Source of the DNA: Tubiluchus corallicola
Lineage: Eukaryota > Priapulida > Priapulimorpha > Priapulimorphida > Tubiluchidae
Length of the DNA: 55,831 nucleotides
Reading direction: 5' to 3'
NCBI GenBank assembly: GCA_030141605.1
Contig: JAQGDQ010002420.1
Location: 1 to 55,831, forward strand
Below are positions 34,948 to 46,054 of the stretch, piece after piece (position 1 is the first letter of the stretch; every line of letters starts with the position of its first letter). Both the position numbers and the translations under genes were made by a program. Under the pieces are notes generated by a model, which did no database searches, was not told where the DNA came from, and saw nothing but the letters and a program-made list of their open reading frames with translations.

Positions 34948-36612
34948 ATGAAAGTTAGTATTACGCCCTTAGGCGGTCTCGGAGAGATAGGCATGAACAT
35001 GTATGTCTACGAGACGAGCGGTTCTGCAATAGTAGTTGATGCCGGGGTAATGTTTGCGGACTCGTCTTATCCCGGTATCGACTATATGATCCCGGATCTA
35101 TCCTACCTTGAAGAGATTAAGAACAAAGTTAAGGGTGTTGTCCTATCCCACGGACATGAAGACCACGTTGGGGCTTTGCCTTATGTGCTTAAGCGTGTAA
35201 ACGTTCCCGTCTATCTACCAAAACTCGCCGCAAGAATAGTGAAACCAAAACTTGCAGAGCACAAGATAAGGGGCAATTTATCCATATACAACGAAGACAC
35301 TTCATTGACGTTGGGCGATTTCAACATATCATTTCTTCAGGTTTTACATTCCATTCGCGATACGTTCGCTATTTATCTCAGATGCGGGAAGTTTAGCGCC
35401 TTGCACATATCCGATTTCAAGATGGAAGAGACTATGGGAAGACATACTTCAAAGATGATAAGCAAATTTGAAGAAATAGGTAAAAATGGTCTGACTTGCC
35501 TTTTATCAGACTCCACCAATGTGGACGTGGATGGCTTTTCTCATTCTGAGAAATCGATTATGGAAGGATTGAGAAAAGTTTTTAAAGAATGTAAAGGCAG
35601 AATATTCTTCACCACCTTCTCGTCAAACACGGAGAGACTGAACAACGTCATCAAGGTTGCAAAGGGTATGAAAAGAAAGGTTTGCGTGATGGGCTCTTCC
35701 GCTAGAAAACACTTGGATATAGCCAACAACATTAATTACATCAGTATCCCCAAAGGCTCAACCATATCTTTGACTGAAGCATTAAGTATGCCGTCGTCCC
35801 AGGTATGTTTTATAGTAACAGGCTCTCAAGGAGAGTCGAGTAGCTCTTTATTCAAGATAGTGTCGGGAGAGAGACGACAACTCAAGGTGGAAGAAGGGGA
35901 CACATTTATATTGAGCTCCCGAACCATTCCGGGCAATGAAAAGAGTGTAGGACAGCTCATAAACAGCATATACTACCAAAAAGGAAAAGTAGTGGAGCAG
36001 TCTGATGAAAATAATATACACGTATCCGGGCACGCCACAAAAAAAGAACTAGAACTCCTGATGAATTTGAGCAAGCCCAGGTATCTTATTCCGATTCATG
36101 GGGAATACGTTCATGCCATGAAGCATATAGATTTGGCTGTTGAAAGGACATCTATACCGAGAGAGAACTGCTTTTTGGCGTCTACGGGGGAAAAACTCAA
36201 CTTTGTGAATGACCTCTACGACAGCACCGAAAATGTCACCTGTGGCAAGCTGTACGTTGACTTGCGAGGGGGCTTTATCTATGATGAAGATGGCTTGAGA
36301 GAAAGGAAGCATTTGGCAAGAGATGGCATTGTCATCGTAAATTTCAAATTTGACCCACTGGCAATGACCTATACTGAACTGCCTGAGATAATCACTGCTG
36401 GATTTTCCCTGGAAACAAATACGATCATCGAATTGCAAAAGTTTTTGGTACACTCCCTTGACTCGATTGCAGAAGAGGCATATTCTGACAACGATGCGTT
36501 GAAAGATTGCCTAATGAAGCTGACGAAAAGATTTTTTAAAAAAAATATGGAAAGACGCCCAGCGGTCACTCCCATCATCTCTTTGCTGTACAAGATTAGG
36601 TTTTTTCTATAA
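34948..36612 (+). CDS. rnj: Ribonuclease J
   Basis: 554 residues, normal for RNase J, which has endonuclease and 5'-3' exonuclease activity on RNA in the cytoplasm. The metallo-beta-lactamase motif is LSHGHEDHVGALPY; the beta-CASP part has LLSDSTNVD, VTGSQGE and SGHATKKEL, and PIHGEY carries a late His ligand. The C-terminal domain follows. AAAGGAA precedes ATG. First gene of a group with uppP and ftsK on the same strand. Confidence 0.95.
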   Translation: MKVSITPLGGLGEIGMNMYVYETSGSAIVVDAGVMFADSSYPGIDYMIPDLSYLEEIKNKVKGVVLSHGHEDHVGALPYVLKRVNVPVYLPKLAARIVKPKLAEHKIRGNLSIYNEDTSLTLGDFNISFLQVLHSIRDTFAIYLRCGKFSALHISDFKMEETMGRHTSKMISKFEEIGKNGLTCLLSDSTNVDVDGFSHSEKSIMEGLRKVFKECKGRIFFTTFSSNTERLNNVIKVAKGMKRKVCVMGSSARKHLDIANNINYISIPKGSTISLTEALSMPSSQVCFIVTGSQGESSSSLFKIVSGERRQLKVEEGDTFILSSRTIPGNEKSVGQLINSIYYQKGKVVEQSDENNIHVSGHATKKELELLMNLSKPRYLIPIHGEYVHAMKHIDLAVERTSIPRENCFLASTGEKLNFVNDLYDSTENVTCGKLYVDLRGGFIYDEDGLRERKHLARDGIVIVNFKFDPLAMTYTELPEIITAGFSLETNTIIELQKFLVHSLDSIAEEAYSDNDALKDCLMKLTKRFFKKNMERRPAVTPIISLLYKIRFFL

Positions 36613-36664
36613 TTTTGCTCACTTGTCGCAAAGTTATACTTATTTCGTATTGAGGTTGTTTTTG

Positions 36665-37458
36665 ATGAGCTTTTTGATGCGTTGTGGTTGGGTATTGTTC
36701 AGGGGGCTACGGAGTTTCTGCCGATCTCCAGCTCAGGACACTTGGTTATTGCTAAGAGTTTGATGAATAGTTTTCCATCACAGGACATATTTTTTGACAT
36801 ACTTCTCCATTTGTCGACCTCTCTCAGCATAATTATATTTTTCAGGCGTAGAATTTATAAGCTTTTCATAGGTTTTTTGGGAATATTTACAAGCAAATAC
36901 TCCCTGGAATACTATGAGCAGAAAAGGTTTTTGTACGCACTTGTAATGGCATCTATTCCCACAGCCATTATAGGCTTCTTGATAAGCAAACATTCCTACA
37001 GCCTGTTTACGTACCCCACATTGACGGGCTATGCGCTGATAATAACATCAATACTTCTTGCATCTTCAGACAGGTTGAGAGGAGAAAACCGAGTTACGGC
37101 AAGCTCAGGTTTTTTGATAGGAATAGCCCAAGGGATAGCTGTAATCCCCGGTTTATCCCGCTCTGGTCTCACTATCTCAGCGGGCCTTTTCCTTGGGATA
37201 TCTCGAAAGGAGATTGCAGAGTTTTCATTCCTGGCGTCATTGCCGGCAATATTTGGTGCAGCACTGTACGAATACACAAAAACTGACATAACACATTATC
37301 TGGATAACGCAATCGTATACGCAGCAGGCATGTGTGCCGCATTTATCACCGGCTTGCTTGCGATAGGCGTATTTATAATAGTATTAAAACGGGCAAAGAT
37401 GATCTATTTTGCGACATATTGCCTAATATTGGGGATAATATCTGTCATATGGTTATGA
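36665..37458 (+). pseudogene. uppP: Undecaprenyl-diphosphatase UppP, frameshift at codon 3-4
   Basis: UppP (BacA) recycles the lipid carrier for peptidoglycan and LPS sugars. Motifs: GIVQGATEFLPISSSGHL and IPGLSRSGLT, with about eight hydrophobic segments. The frame starting at ATG 36665 (behind GAGGTTG) reads ATGAGC then five T; six T would give MSFFDALWLGIVQG, the normal N-terminus. Without that base only TTG 36682 is available, giving a start 5 to 6 residues short. Because the gene is important and only a homopolymer is affected, a sequence error is likely. The stop overlaps ftsK as ATGA. Confidence 0.88.
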
Positions 37459-40099
37459 ATAAAAGAAATAAATTACTTATCGATACCCTTATAGTCATGG
37501 TCTCCTTTGTGATACTGTTTTGTCTTACCTCTTACGTGTCCTACTCCCCTTCTGACATCTCATTTAGCCACGTGGTGATCCCCCAGGACACCCAGGATAC
37601 AAAAAATCTGTTCGGCAATACAGGGGCTTATTTTGCCGATATTTCCGGTGTATATTTGGGTTTTTCGGCCATATTCATACCACTTCTCATGATCAGAACG
37701 TGCTATATGCTCGTCTTGATAAGGAAAGGCACATTCAAAAATATACCCTTACTCATATTCCAATTGCTCTTAATATTTGTAATAGCTGCGTTGATGTCCG
37801 GAATGCTCGGCATATATGGAGGGAGTGATTATGTATTTAAGAGCAAACCGCTAGGCGGCATCTTTGGGGTACTGGCAAATGAATATCTGTCAGCTATTTT
37901 GGGTAAATTTGGCGGCAGTGTGACGCTATTCTTCCTTCTAGTAATCATCAGTGCGCTCTTCTTTTCACGATCGGTCTTTGAATGGATAGGTGCTTTTGTA
38001 AGGCCCTTGGACTTTATGGCATCCAAGCTTGCGTTCTGCATAGCGTTAGCGGGTAAGGCTGAGGAGCTTTTGAAGGCTTTAATCGACCACGCACATGCAG
38101 TATATCTGGAAACTAAGAATAAAATTGAAAATAGGAATACCGTTAAAGCAGTCGAGGATGAAAATAATGAAACTGTCGAGAATGAGGAAAAGCCTGTAAT
38201 CGTACGAAGCTATGAACCTCAGGAAACCGTCTCCACGGTAATGCACAATGAAGGGGAAGAGATGTCAGATACTGAACCCCAAGAGGTTCAAACAGAAGCC
38301 GCGATGGATTACGGCACCACCCTAACTTATGACAGTGATGAAACGGAGACACCTGTGAGAGAAGAAACGGAGCATATCGAAGGTTATCGTTATAGCCCCA
38401 CATCTCCCAGGGAGTACGTTAGGGACGCAAATGCCGATTACTACAAAGATATCCAGGATGATGAAGAGGACGAAAAGGATGAAGTAAGCGACATTGACAT
38501 CGATTCTCAACTCAAGAAGCCGTTTGTGGATGAAGAGCCTTATTCTTCGTTCCTCGAGGATATTGATGAAGGGGATGTAGCTCGCTCAGAAGAGGATACA
38601 ACCCCTTCCGAAGCGTCAATTTATGACACCAGCGTCAGTTATGAAGAGGAGATTAAAGCTATTCAGATGAGGCACGAAGATGCTCATGCACCGTCACCTT
38701 ATGCCACTTACCGTCTGAATTTAGATCTTCTTGATGAAATTCCCCAAGTCAGCATAAGCGAAACGGAAGAATCTTTGAGAGATAAGGCAGATCTGCTCGT
38801 ACAAAAGCTCAGTGACTTCGGCGTGAATGGTAAGGTACGTGAGATACAACCGGGGCCTGTAGTCACACTATTTGAGTTTGAGCCGGCTCCAGGAATAAAG
38901 ATCAACAAAATCGCAAACCTTGGCGATGATTTGGCATTAGGCATGAGCGCTTTGAGTGTGCGCATCATAGCTCCAATTCCGGGCAAAGCCGCTGTGGGTG
39001 TGGAGATTCCGAATAAAGACCGTCTGCCGGTATATCTGCGAGACCTTCTTGAGTCAAACGATTATGAAAGAAATGAACACCCTCTGACGATAGCTCTGGG
39101 CAAAACTGCCTCAGGCTCGCCATATATCACGGATTTGGCAAAGATGCCCCACCTACTCGTGGCAGGAACTACCGGAAGCGGCAAGTCAGTATCTGTGAAC
39201 ACTATTATATGTTCTGTCCTCTATAAGTCATCTCCTGATCTGGTCAAGTTTGTCATGATCGACCCAAAAATGGTGGAATTGAGCGTATACGAGGGCATCC
39301 CCCATCTATTGGCGCCGGTAGTAACGGATCCTCGCCAAGCTGCGGGAGTTTTAAAGAATGTTGTCAAGGAGATGGAGAGAAGATACTCTCTTCTGGCGTC
39401 CCAAAAGATTCGAAGCATCACATCTTACAACGATATAGCAGTTTCAGACGACGCATTGGAGCCCATGCCGTATTTGGTCGTTATAGTGGATGAATTTGCC
39501 GATTTGATGTTGGTAGCTGGAAAAGAGGTGGAACAATCAGTAATACGCATTGCTCAGATGGCTAGAGCCGTAGGCATCCATCTGGTGCTTGCAACCCAAC
39601 GCCCTTCTGTAAACGTAATAACCGGAATTATCAAGGCCAATATGCCATCAAGATTATCATTCAAGGTATCACAAAGATAGACTCAAGGACGGTAATCGAC
39701 CAAAATGGAGCTGAGATGCTCCTAGGCAAAGGCGACAGTCTATTCATACCCCCAGGTTCTAGTGAGGCTATCCGTATTCACGGTTGCTTCGTCAGCGAAC
39801 AGGAGGTCAACAGAATAGTAAGTACTCTAAAAACCTATGGAGAGCCGAAGTACGATATGGCACTTGTGGAGAGCTTTGATGATGCGTCCGACGTTGATGA
39901 TGACGAAATGGATGAAAAATATTACGAAGCCCTCAGTCTGGTGAAGGACAAAGGGCAAGCCAGCATATCCATGATACAGCGCCATCTGAGGATAGGATAT
40001 AATAGAGCGGCTAGAATAGTCGAAATAATGGAAAAACAGGGAGTGGTTGCACCAAGTGACGGCACTTCAAAGCCCAGAGAAGTGCTCGACAGAGACTGA
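37455..40099 (+). pseudogene. ftsK: DNA translocase FtsK, one frameshift
   Basis: About 880 residues when joined, starting MNKRNKLLID at 37455. N-terminal part: four membrane helices (about 10-180). Middle: a long acidic linker (about 230-430). Motor: beta domain with VAGTTGSGKSVSV (Walker A) and YLVVIVDEFADLM (Walker B). The end is the gamma winged helix (SISMIQRHLRIGYNRAARIVE) that reads the orienting sequences. The frame breaks at 39670-39674 (VSQR stop); one base gives VSSKIDSRTVIDQNGAEMLLG. FtsK is needed for dimer resolution and segregation at the septum, so a real break would be costly. Confidence 0.93.
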
Positions 40100-40188
40100 A
40101 TTATTCTTGCGATGGGGAGGAAAACAGGGTAACATGTTTTATCAATTGTCTTTCTCGATAATCGTTTAATTACTCAACGGAGGCGATC

Positions 40189-41157
40189 ATGGCTGATCTT
40201 TCTGTGGATTTTTTAGGGTTTAAGTTTTCAAACCCATTGATAGTGGGCAGCTCTCCACTGACATCTACTTTGGACAACATTAGGGAGATTTGTGACAAAA
40301 ATGCAGGTGCTTTGGTGCTGAAGTCCCTTTTTGAAGAGGAACTTCGTGACAACAGCTTTGCAGCAACCTATGATCATCCAGAATCCTATGACATGCATTA
40401 CCTAGATGCCCACCTCCATTATGGTTCTAAAAATTATCTCAAATTTGTGGAAGACGTGAAAAAGATATCGAGCGTCCCCACATTTGCGAGCATCAACTGC
40501 CTTGAGGGCAAGTGGTGGGCTCAATACGGGGTAGACATAGAAAATGCAGGCGCAGACGCCGTTGAGATGAATATATCTTACTTCTCATTCAGCAACAAGA
40601 TCAACAGCTCAGATGTGGAGCGGTTCTATGTGGATACGGTTCATAAAGTGAAAGAAAGTATAAATATCCCGCTCTTGGTGAAGATCGGCAACTGGTTCCC
40701 CTCTTTGCCAAATTTTGTATCAAAGTTGGAAAAAGCCGGAGCAGATGGCGTCACTCTGTTCAACAGATACTACAATGTATCCTATGACATAGAGACTATG
40801 GACTTCACAACGCTCAATCCCCAAAGTCACAGTGATGAACACGCCTCATCATTCAGATGGATAGGCACAATAAGCCCTCAGACCAATATTGACCTTTGCG
40901 GTTCATCCGGCATTCACAGTGCAGAATCCGTCATCAAGATACTCCTTGCAGGTGGAAAAGCCGCACAGATAACCACTATCCTATATCAGAAGGGGTTTGA
41001 AGCTATCCCTGAAATACTCAGAGACATAAATAGTTGGTTGGATAACAAAGGCTACGCCTCTGCATCGGAGATAATAGGCCACATAACTAGGAATAGGGTC
41101 GAAGATATCAAGAATTTTGAAAGGACGCAGTACGTCAAGACTATTCAAAACCGTTAA
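40189..41157 (+). CDS. Dihydroorotate dehydrogenase-like flavoprotein
   Basis: 322 residues of the class 1 DHOD barrel: NPLIVGSSPLT at the start, VEMNISYF, LLVKIGNWFP with the flavin-contacting Lys, and GSSGIHSAESVIKILLAGG as the phosphate-binding end. The usual catalytic Cys/Ser loop and pyrD neighbours are not evident, so orotate synthesis is uncertain; such DHOD-like proteins occur as stand-alone genes in many anaerobes. CGGAGGCGATC precedes ATG. Confidence 0.85.
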   Translation: MADLSVDFLGFKFSNPLIVGSSPLTSTLDNIREICDKNAGALVLKSLFEEELRDNSFAATYDHPESYDMHYLDAHLHYGSKNYLKFVEDVKKISSVPTFASINCLEGKWWAQYGVDIENAGADAVEMNISYFSFSNKINSSDVERFYVDTVHKVKESINIPLLVKIGNWFPSLPNFVSKLEKAGADGVTLFNRYYNVSYDIETMDFTTLNPQSHSDEHASSFRWIGTISPQTNIDLCGSSGIHSAESVIKILLAGGKAAQITTILYQKGFEAIPEILRDINSWLDNKGYASASEIIGHITRNRVEDIKNFERTQYVKTIQNR

Positions 41158-41196
41158 CCTGTATCAGCTACCCGCTCAAGTTTGCGTTGTCTGCGT

Positions 41197-42479
41197 TTAT
41201 CCAAGCTTGTTCGGCAAATACAAAGATATCTGAGGCACAAATGTCACGAGTAACAGCACTAGAAACATAACGAACACCATCGGCAATATCTCTCTGATTA
41301 CGGATGACAGCTTTGTTCCGGATATGCCCGACGTCACAAACAGCAACATGCCGAATGGCGGGGTGGAAAGCCCTATCATCATATTCAAGGTCAGAACCAC
41401 TCCGAAATGCACAAGGTCAATATCCAAAGCAATAGCTGCTGGCAACACTATGGGTATAAATATCAGCTGCAATACAGACGTGTCTAAGAGCATCCCCAGT
41501 ATGATGAAGATGATATTGACTATGATAAAGAATAGTATTTTGCTATTGATATTTTCCAGCATAAAGTCTGAAATAAGGTAAGGTATTCTTTCATTTGCCA
41601 CTATATATGAAATTACGGCGGCAGCACCTATGATTATAGCCACAGTTCCCGTCATACGCACTGTTTCTACCATGATGCTGATCAAGGACTTAAGGTCAAG
41701 TACCCGGTAAACGATGTATGAAATGCCCAAGGCATAAAGAGCAGCTACAGCTCCAGCCTCTGTAGGAGTAAACTTACCACTGTACAAACCCGTAAGCAAT
41801 ATTACCGGCGTGAGTAATGCGGGGAATGACTTGAAGGTAAACAACAAAAATTCGGTAAAGGCATACCTTTTGCCATAAGGGTATTTTCTCCGCTGAGAAA
41901 CTATATAGACATACGTCATGAGGAAGGCGCATAACAAAATTCCCGGTACCATACCGGCAATGAAGAGTGCGCCTACGGATGTCCCCGATAACATGGCATA
42001 TATAACCATAGGTATGCTCGGTGGAAATATGGGGCCAATGGTGGCAGAAGCTGATGTGACAGCACAAGCAAAAGCCTCGTCGTATCCATCACTCTTCATC
42101 TGCTCTATCTCCATTTTTCCTAAACCTGAAGCATCCGCAATGGCAGAACCGGTCATACCGGAAAATATGAGAGATGCCAAAACATTTACATGGGCAGTAC
42201 CCCCACGCCATCTACCCACCAGAGATGTGGCAAAATCAAATATAATGTGTGTTATTCTCCCATTATTCATAACTTGTGCGGTAAATATAAACAACGGTAT
42301 AGCGAGCAAAACATACTGGGCGTGCAAAGTGGTGATCAGTTTAGATGGAACTATCGATATATCGGATCCAGAAGCTATAAAGTAGACAGTGGCTGACGCC
42401 ACCATTCCCAGAACAAGGGAGCTCTAATTACAAAAAGGAGCAGCAAAACCGCAACAAACAGCAAAAAGGCGAAACTCAT
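41197..42479 (-). pseudogene. dctM: TRAP transporter large permease (DctM family), one frameshift near the start
   Basis: The main frame (42405-41197) has the DctM blocks FSGMTGSAIADASGLGKMEI, PPSIPMVIYAML and GLSTPPFGMLLF. The missing start lies in another frame: ATG 42479 (MSFAFLLFVAVLL, then VIRAP). One more base in the G/C run at 42417-42419 gives RAPLVLGMVAS and a full length of about 427. ATG 42479 overlaps the dctQ stop as ATGA, which confirms it as the true start. It is the transport channel of the third TRAP system. Confidence 0.9.
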
Positions 42480-42970
42480 TCTCTATCCCCTCCTCTCATA
42501 TTCTTCAGCTCAACACTTCTCCTAAACAGGTCTCGCGCGGAAAAGAACAGGATAAAGACGATATATGCAGTCACAATGCTAAACACAAGCGGGTAAGGTA
42601 TCCTCAGCACTGTGGATTTTCTCTTGTCAATGGACATCAAGAATTCAACACTGTAAGGGAGCAACACCAAAAACAGGAGCAAAATCAGACCATTGCTCAA
42701 GATGCACAATCGAAGTTGGTGTCTGCGGCTCAACGCATCGTAAAATGATGTAAAGGATACATCTTTGCCTTGAGAACGGGTCATAATAGCCCCGATAAAT
42801 ACAACCCAAATGTACGCAAAAGTCGTAATTTCGTACGTCCAGGGAACGTTAATGGAGGGGAAGAAGTGGCGCGCCACCACCTGAAGCACAAATACCAAAA
42901 ACAACAATGTAAACACAGCCACAGGAAGCCACTTTCCGCCTATAATTCCTAAAATGCGCCACATCTTCAC
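42476..42970 (-). CDS. dctQ: TRAP transporter small permease (DctQ family)
   Basis: 164 residues, four hydrophobic segments, family pattern VARHFFPSINVPWTYEI and WVVFIGAIMTRSQGKDV. GTG at 42970 follows a GGGGGG run. It lies between dctP and dctM in the order P, Q, M. Confidence 0.92.
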   Translation of the reverse strand: MKMWRILGIIGGKWLPVAVFTLLFLVFVLQVVARHFFPSINVPWTYEITTFAYIWVVFIGAIMTRSQGKDVSFTSFYDALSRRHQLRLCILSNGLILLLFLVLLPYSVEFLMSIDKRKSTVLRIPYPLVFSIVTAYIVFILFFSARDLFRRSVELKNMRGGDRE

Positions 42971-43011
42971 ATCAACCCCCCTATTTTAACAAAAAGCAGG
43001 ACAAACTTACA

Positions 43012-44016
43012 TTATCTGCCTACAGCTTGAACTTGTTCGTACAGTTTCTTATCCCAGGACGATACGATAGCCTCGTTTTGTAAGTACACGCTTTGGACAT
43101 GCTTGCTAAAAGCATCCACGTCCGGTTTATAAACTGACAAGCCTTCATCTTCAAAGAAGCGTATAAGCTCAGCCTCTCCATCCTTTGTAACACCGTCTGC
43201 AACCTCTCTACCCTTTTGGGCGGCAATCAATACCCACTCCTGTTGTTCAGCAGTCAAGCTGCTCCACCTCTCCTCATTCATAACTGGCCAAACAGAATCC
43301 ACCAAATGGTTTGTCAGAGTAATGCTCTTTGTCACTTCATAAAATTTTGCATTTTTAATGGTGGGCAATGGGTTATCCTGACCATCAATGATCCCCTGCT
43401 GAAGGGCAACATACAACTCATTGAATGGTATAGGTATGGCTCTTGCCCCCAGAGCATTCCCCAAGAACAGCCACGCTTCAGAATCCGGCATGCGCAAGTT
43501 TATTCCACTTAGATCTTCCGGTGTTTTAATGGCCTTGTCGACGCGCAAATTAATCTGCCTTGCTCCAAGGTACCACGCTCCAAGGGGTCTTGTGCCGGTC
43601 TCTTCCGCAATATCTTGGAAGATAGCTTTGCCTATTTCACCATTGAAGGTACTTGTCATGTGCTCGTAATCACGAAACATATAGCCTGCAGCAAACATGG
43701 ACACGTAAGGAACATAATCCGCATACCACTGAGCTGAAAGATCCACAACCATATCTATATTGCCCCGCTGCAAAGCAGGAAACATGTCACTCTGACCGAA
43801 AAGGGAGCCTGAATCGTGTATCTCAACCTTCATGGAGCCATCACTCAACCTTTCTAGCTCTTCCCCAAAAGCTCTCAAACCCTTATTGTGAGGATCTTGC
43901 GCGACAGAAGCGGTCGCAGCTTTGAGGACAATCACATCCCTATCACTATCCTTTTTGCAAGCCCCAACTAAGGAAGATGCAAATACTATCGCCAACAACA
44001 GATAAATTCTTTTCAT
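43012..44016 (-). CDS. dctP: TRAP substrate-binding lipoprotein (DctP family)
   Basis: 334 residues. The signal peptide ends SLVGAC, a lipobox, so the receptor is probably lipid-anchored, unlike the other receptors here. DctP blocks: SDGSMKVEIHDSGSLFG, DLSGINLRMPDSE (ligand Arg), and ALQQGIIDGQDNPLPTI. GGAGGG precedes ATG. It is the first gene of the third TRAP operon, 95 bases behind the IclR regulator gene. Ligand probably a sugar acid used by the adjacent DapA-like, isomerase and kinase genes. Confidence 0.93.
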   Translation of the reverse strand: MKRIYLLLAIVFASSLVGACKKDSDRDVIVLKAATASVAQDPHNKGLRAFGEELERLSDGSMKVEIHDSGSLFGQSDMFPALQRGNIDMVVDLSAQWYADYVPYVSMFAAGYMFRDYEHMTSTFNGEIGKAIFQDIAEETGTRPLGAWYLGARQINLRVDKAIKTPEDLSGINLRMPDSEAWLFLGNALGARAIPIPFNELYVALQQGIIDGQDNPLPTIKNAKFYEVTKSITLTNHLVDSVWPVMNEERWSSLTAEQQEWVLIAAQKGREVADGVTKDGEAELIRFFEDEGLSVYKPDVDAFSKHVQSVYLQNEAIVSSWDKKLYEQVQAVGR

Positions 44017-44110
44017 ATCATCCCTCCAGCGGTTAAAACCACCATATTTTCATCACTCAAAGATACAGCCACAAGCTTGAGTTAAGGACCTGCCCAAACT
44101 GGATACATCC

Positions 44111-44869
44111 TCAACCGCCGCCGCTCCACAAAGCAGACATCCTATCTGCAAACTCTATCACATCGGATGCAATCGCGGGAGTTTTTTCCTCATCAAATCT
44201 CTGATCTAAAAAACTCACGCTAATAGCTCCAAAAACACGCCCTTTCTCATTGCGCACAGGAGCTGCAACACATCTCAGATAGTTTTCATGCTCCATGTTA
44301 TCGACGGCATAACCCTGCTCGTAAATATTATTCAGCTCCCGTTTCAGAAGATGCGGCTCAACTATAGTCATCTCAGTATAACGGGGCAAGCCATTTTGAA
44401 TGATCTCATCAATCTTTGCATCATCCTGAAAAGCGAGAACAGCCTTACCAAGTCCAGTGCAATGCAACGGTGCGCGCACCCCTATCACAGAGTGAGACCT
44501 CAAAGCCCTTGCAGCCTCTACACAAGATATGTAGAGCACCTTGTCATGGCTCAATATTCCCATATGTGCTGTTTCATTAAACCGCTCCTGAAGAAGTCTG
44601 AGAATTTCCGTACTCTTGCCAACAGTATCAGAAAAATCTAGGATATCACCCTGAAAACCTAAAAACGCACAACCCAAGCAGTATTTTTTACTCTTTGGAT
44701 CTTTAAAAATAAAAAAATCGTTTTCAAGAGTCCTGATTATGGAGTAGGCAGTGCTCTTAGGGATCCTCAATCTGTTACATATGTCCAAAAAGGAGAGCCC
44801 ACCCTCATGCTGAAGAAGATATAACACACTCAATGCCTTGCTGACAGTATTATTCAAAGAATCCCCCAT
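44111..44869 (-). CDS. IclR-family transcriptional regulator
   Basis: About 252 residues from ATG 44869 (MGDSLNNTVSKAL). The N-terminal winged helix (LSFLDICNRLRIPKSTAYSIIRTLE) is followed by the effector domain with RSHSVIGVRAPLHCTGLGKAVLAF and AAPVRNEKGRVFGAISVS. It lies upstream of the TRAP operon on the same strand and divergent to the DapA-like gene, which it probably also controls. The open frame extends to 44917 without a better start. Confidence 0.92.
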   Translation of the reverse strand: MGDSLNNTVSKALSVLYLLQHEGGLSFLDICNRLRIPKSTAYSIIRTLENDFFIFKDPKSKKYCLGCAFLGFQGDILDFSDTVGKSTEILRLLQERFNETAHMGILSHDKVLYISCVEAARALRSHSVIGVRAPLHCTGLGKAVLAFQDDAKIDEIIQNGLPRYTEMTIVEPHLLKRELNNIYEQGYAVDNMEHENYLRCVAAPVRNEKGRVFGAISVSFLDQRFDEEKTPAIASDVIEFADRMSALWSGGG

Positions 44870-45035
44870 CGCCAAATATGGATTTAGTTCATATATAAAA
44901 ACCGAAGCACACCACATGCTAACACATAATCACACAATATCAATAGAAAAAACTTTATTCAGCAAACAATAGATGGTACTATTGGCAGAAGGGTGCGAAT
45001 ATTTAGTTGTTCGTATATAGAAACTACAGAGGTTA

Positions 45036-45946
45036 ATGATGAAAACTTTATATGGTGTTACGGCAGCGTTGACGACGCTATTTGATGAAAGAGGTGATAT
45101 TGATGAAAGCGCCATGCTGAATCAAGCGAGACATATTCTTTCAAGGGGAGCTCACTGTCTATTTCTGTGTGGCACTACTGGGGAGATGCACCATCTCACT
45201 ATTTTTGAGAGGAAGAGAATTGTAGAGATTATAGTTGAAGAAGCTCGCAAAATAGACAGCAACATCCCGATTTATGTACATTCAGGCTCCATGCTTTACA
45301 GTGACACGGTGGCTCTGAGCAGACATGCGCTCGAAGTGGGAGCCGACGGCATCAGCATCGTGACCCCGTCATATTTTCATGTATCTGACTCTGATATGAT
45401 ACGCTACTATACGGACATCGCAAATGATTTGCCGTCCGATTTTCCGATTTATCTATACAGCATACCCCAACTTGCGGGGAATAGCATCACCCCCCAAGTA
45501 GCTGAGACGCTCGCTGAGAATAATCCAAACATTGTGGGAATCAAGTATAGTTATCCGGATTTTGCTTATCTTCAACAATATAAGAACATCAAAGATGGCA
45601 ATTTTTCCGTTCTCATGGGAGCAGACACACTAATCACAGCCGTTTTGAGCATGGGGGCATCCGGGGTTGTATCCGGCTTGTCTTGCGCTTATCCAGACAC
45701 ATTTGTAAAAGCATGATGCGTTTACTAAGGGCGACTTAAAGAGTTCTCTCCACCACAAAAGGCGGGATTTGAACTAGGCAAAATACTGGAAGACGGTCGC
45801 AGGGCAGCCATATTCAAGGCTGCTCAGAACTACCTAGGAGTAAAGAATAGAGGATTTAGATCACCGCTCAGACCCATCTCAGCGGAAGAAGAGGAAAGAC
45901 TCATTCTCAACCTTCAGCAGTGGGAAGAAGAGTATAATGTTCAGTA
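45036..45946 (+). pseudogene. DapA/NanA-family aldolase or dehydratase, two frameshifts
   Basis: The frame from 45036 has LCGTTGEMHHLT, VTPSYFHVSD, IYLYSIPQLAG with the Tyr, and the Schiff-base Lys in VGIKYSYPD. It stops at 45716. The expected C-terminus continues after a shift at 45714-45719 (YDAFTKGDLKSSLHH) and another near 45757-45765 (ELGKILEDGRRAAIFKAA, FRSPLRPISAEEEERL) to 45946. The lyase class fits a sugar-acid pathway. The other such gene at 28351 is broken in the same part. Confidence 0.85.
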
Positions 45947-45982
45947 ATTTCATCGTTTGAAACAAACACCACTCCCCTTTTT

Positions 45983-46021
45983 ATAGGGCGCCTAGAAATA
46001 TCTAGCCGCCCTATTTTTTTT
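45983..46021. terminator. Bidirectional terminator between convergent genes
   Basis: ATAGGGCG...CGCCCTAT with inner arms CTAGA/TCTAG around AATA, and eight T behind it on the plus strand. A shorter T/A run on the other side makes it usable for the minus-strand isomerase gene as well. The inner 14-mer CTAGAAATATCTAG also occurs at 10012-10025. Confidence 0.9.
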
Positions 46022-46054
46022 ATCTACTATTCTGTCTATGTTGGGTGTTTTGCT

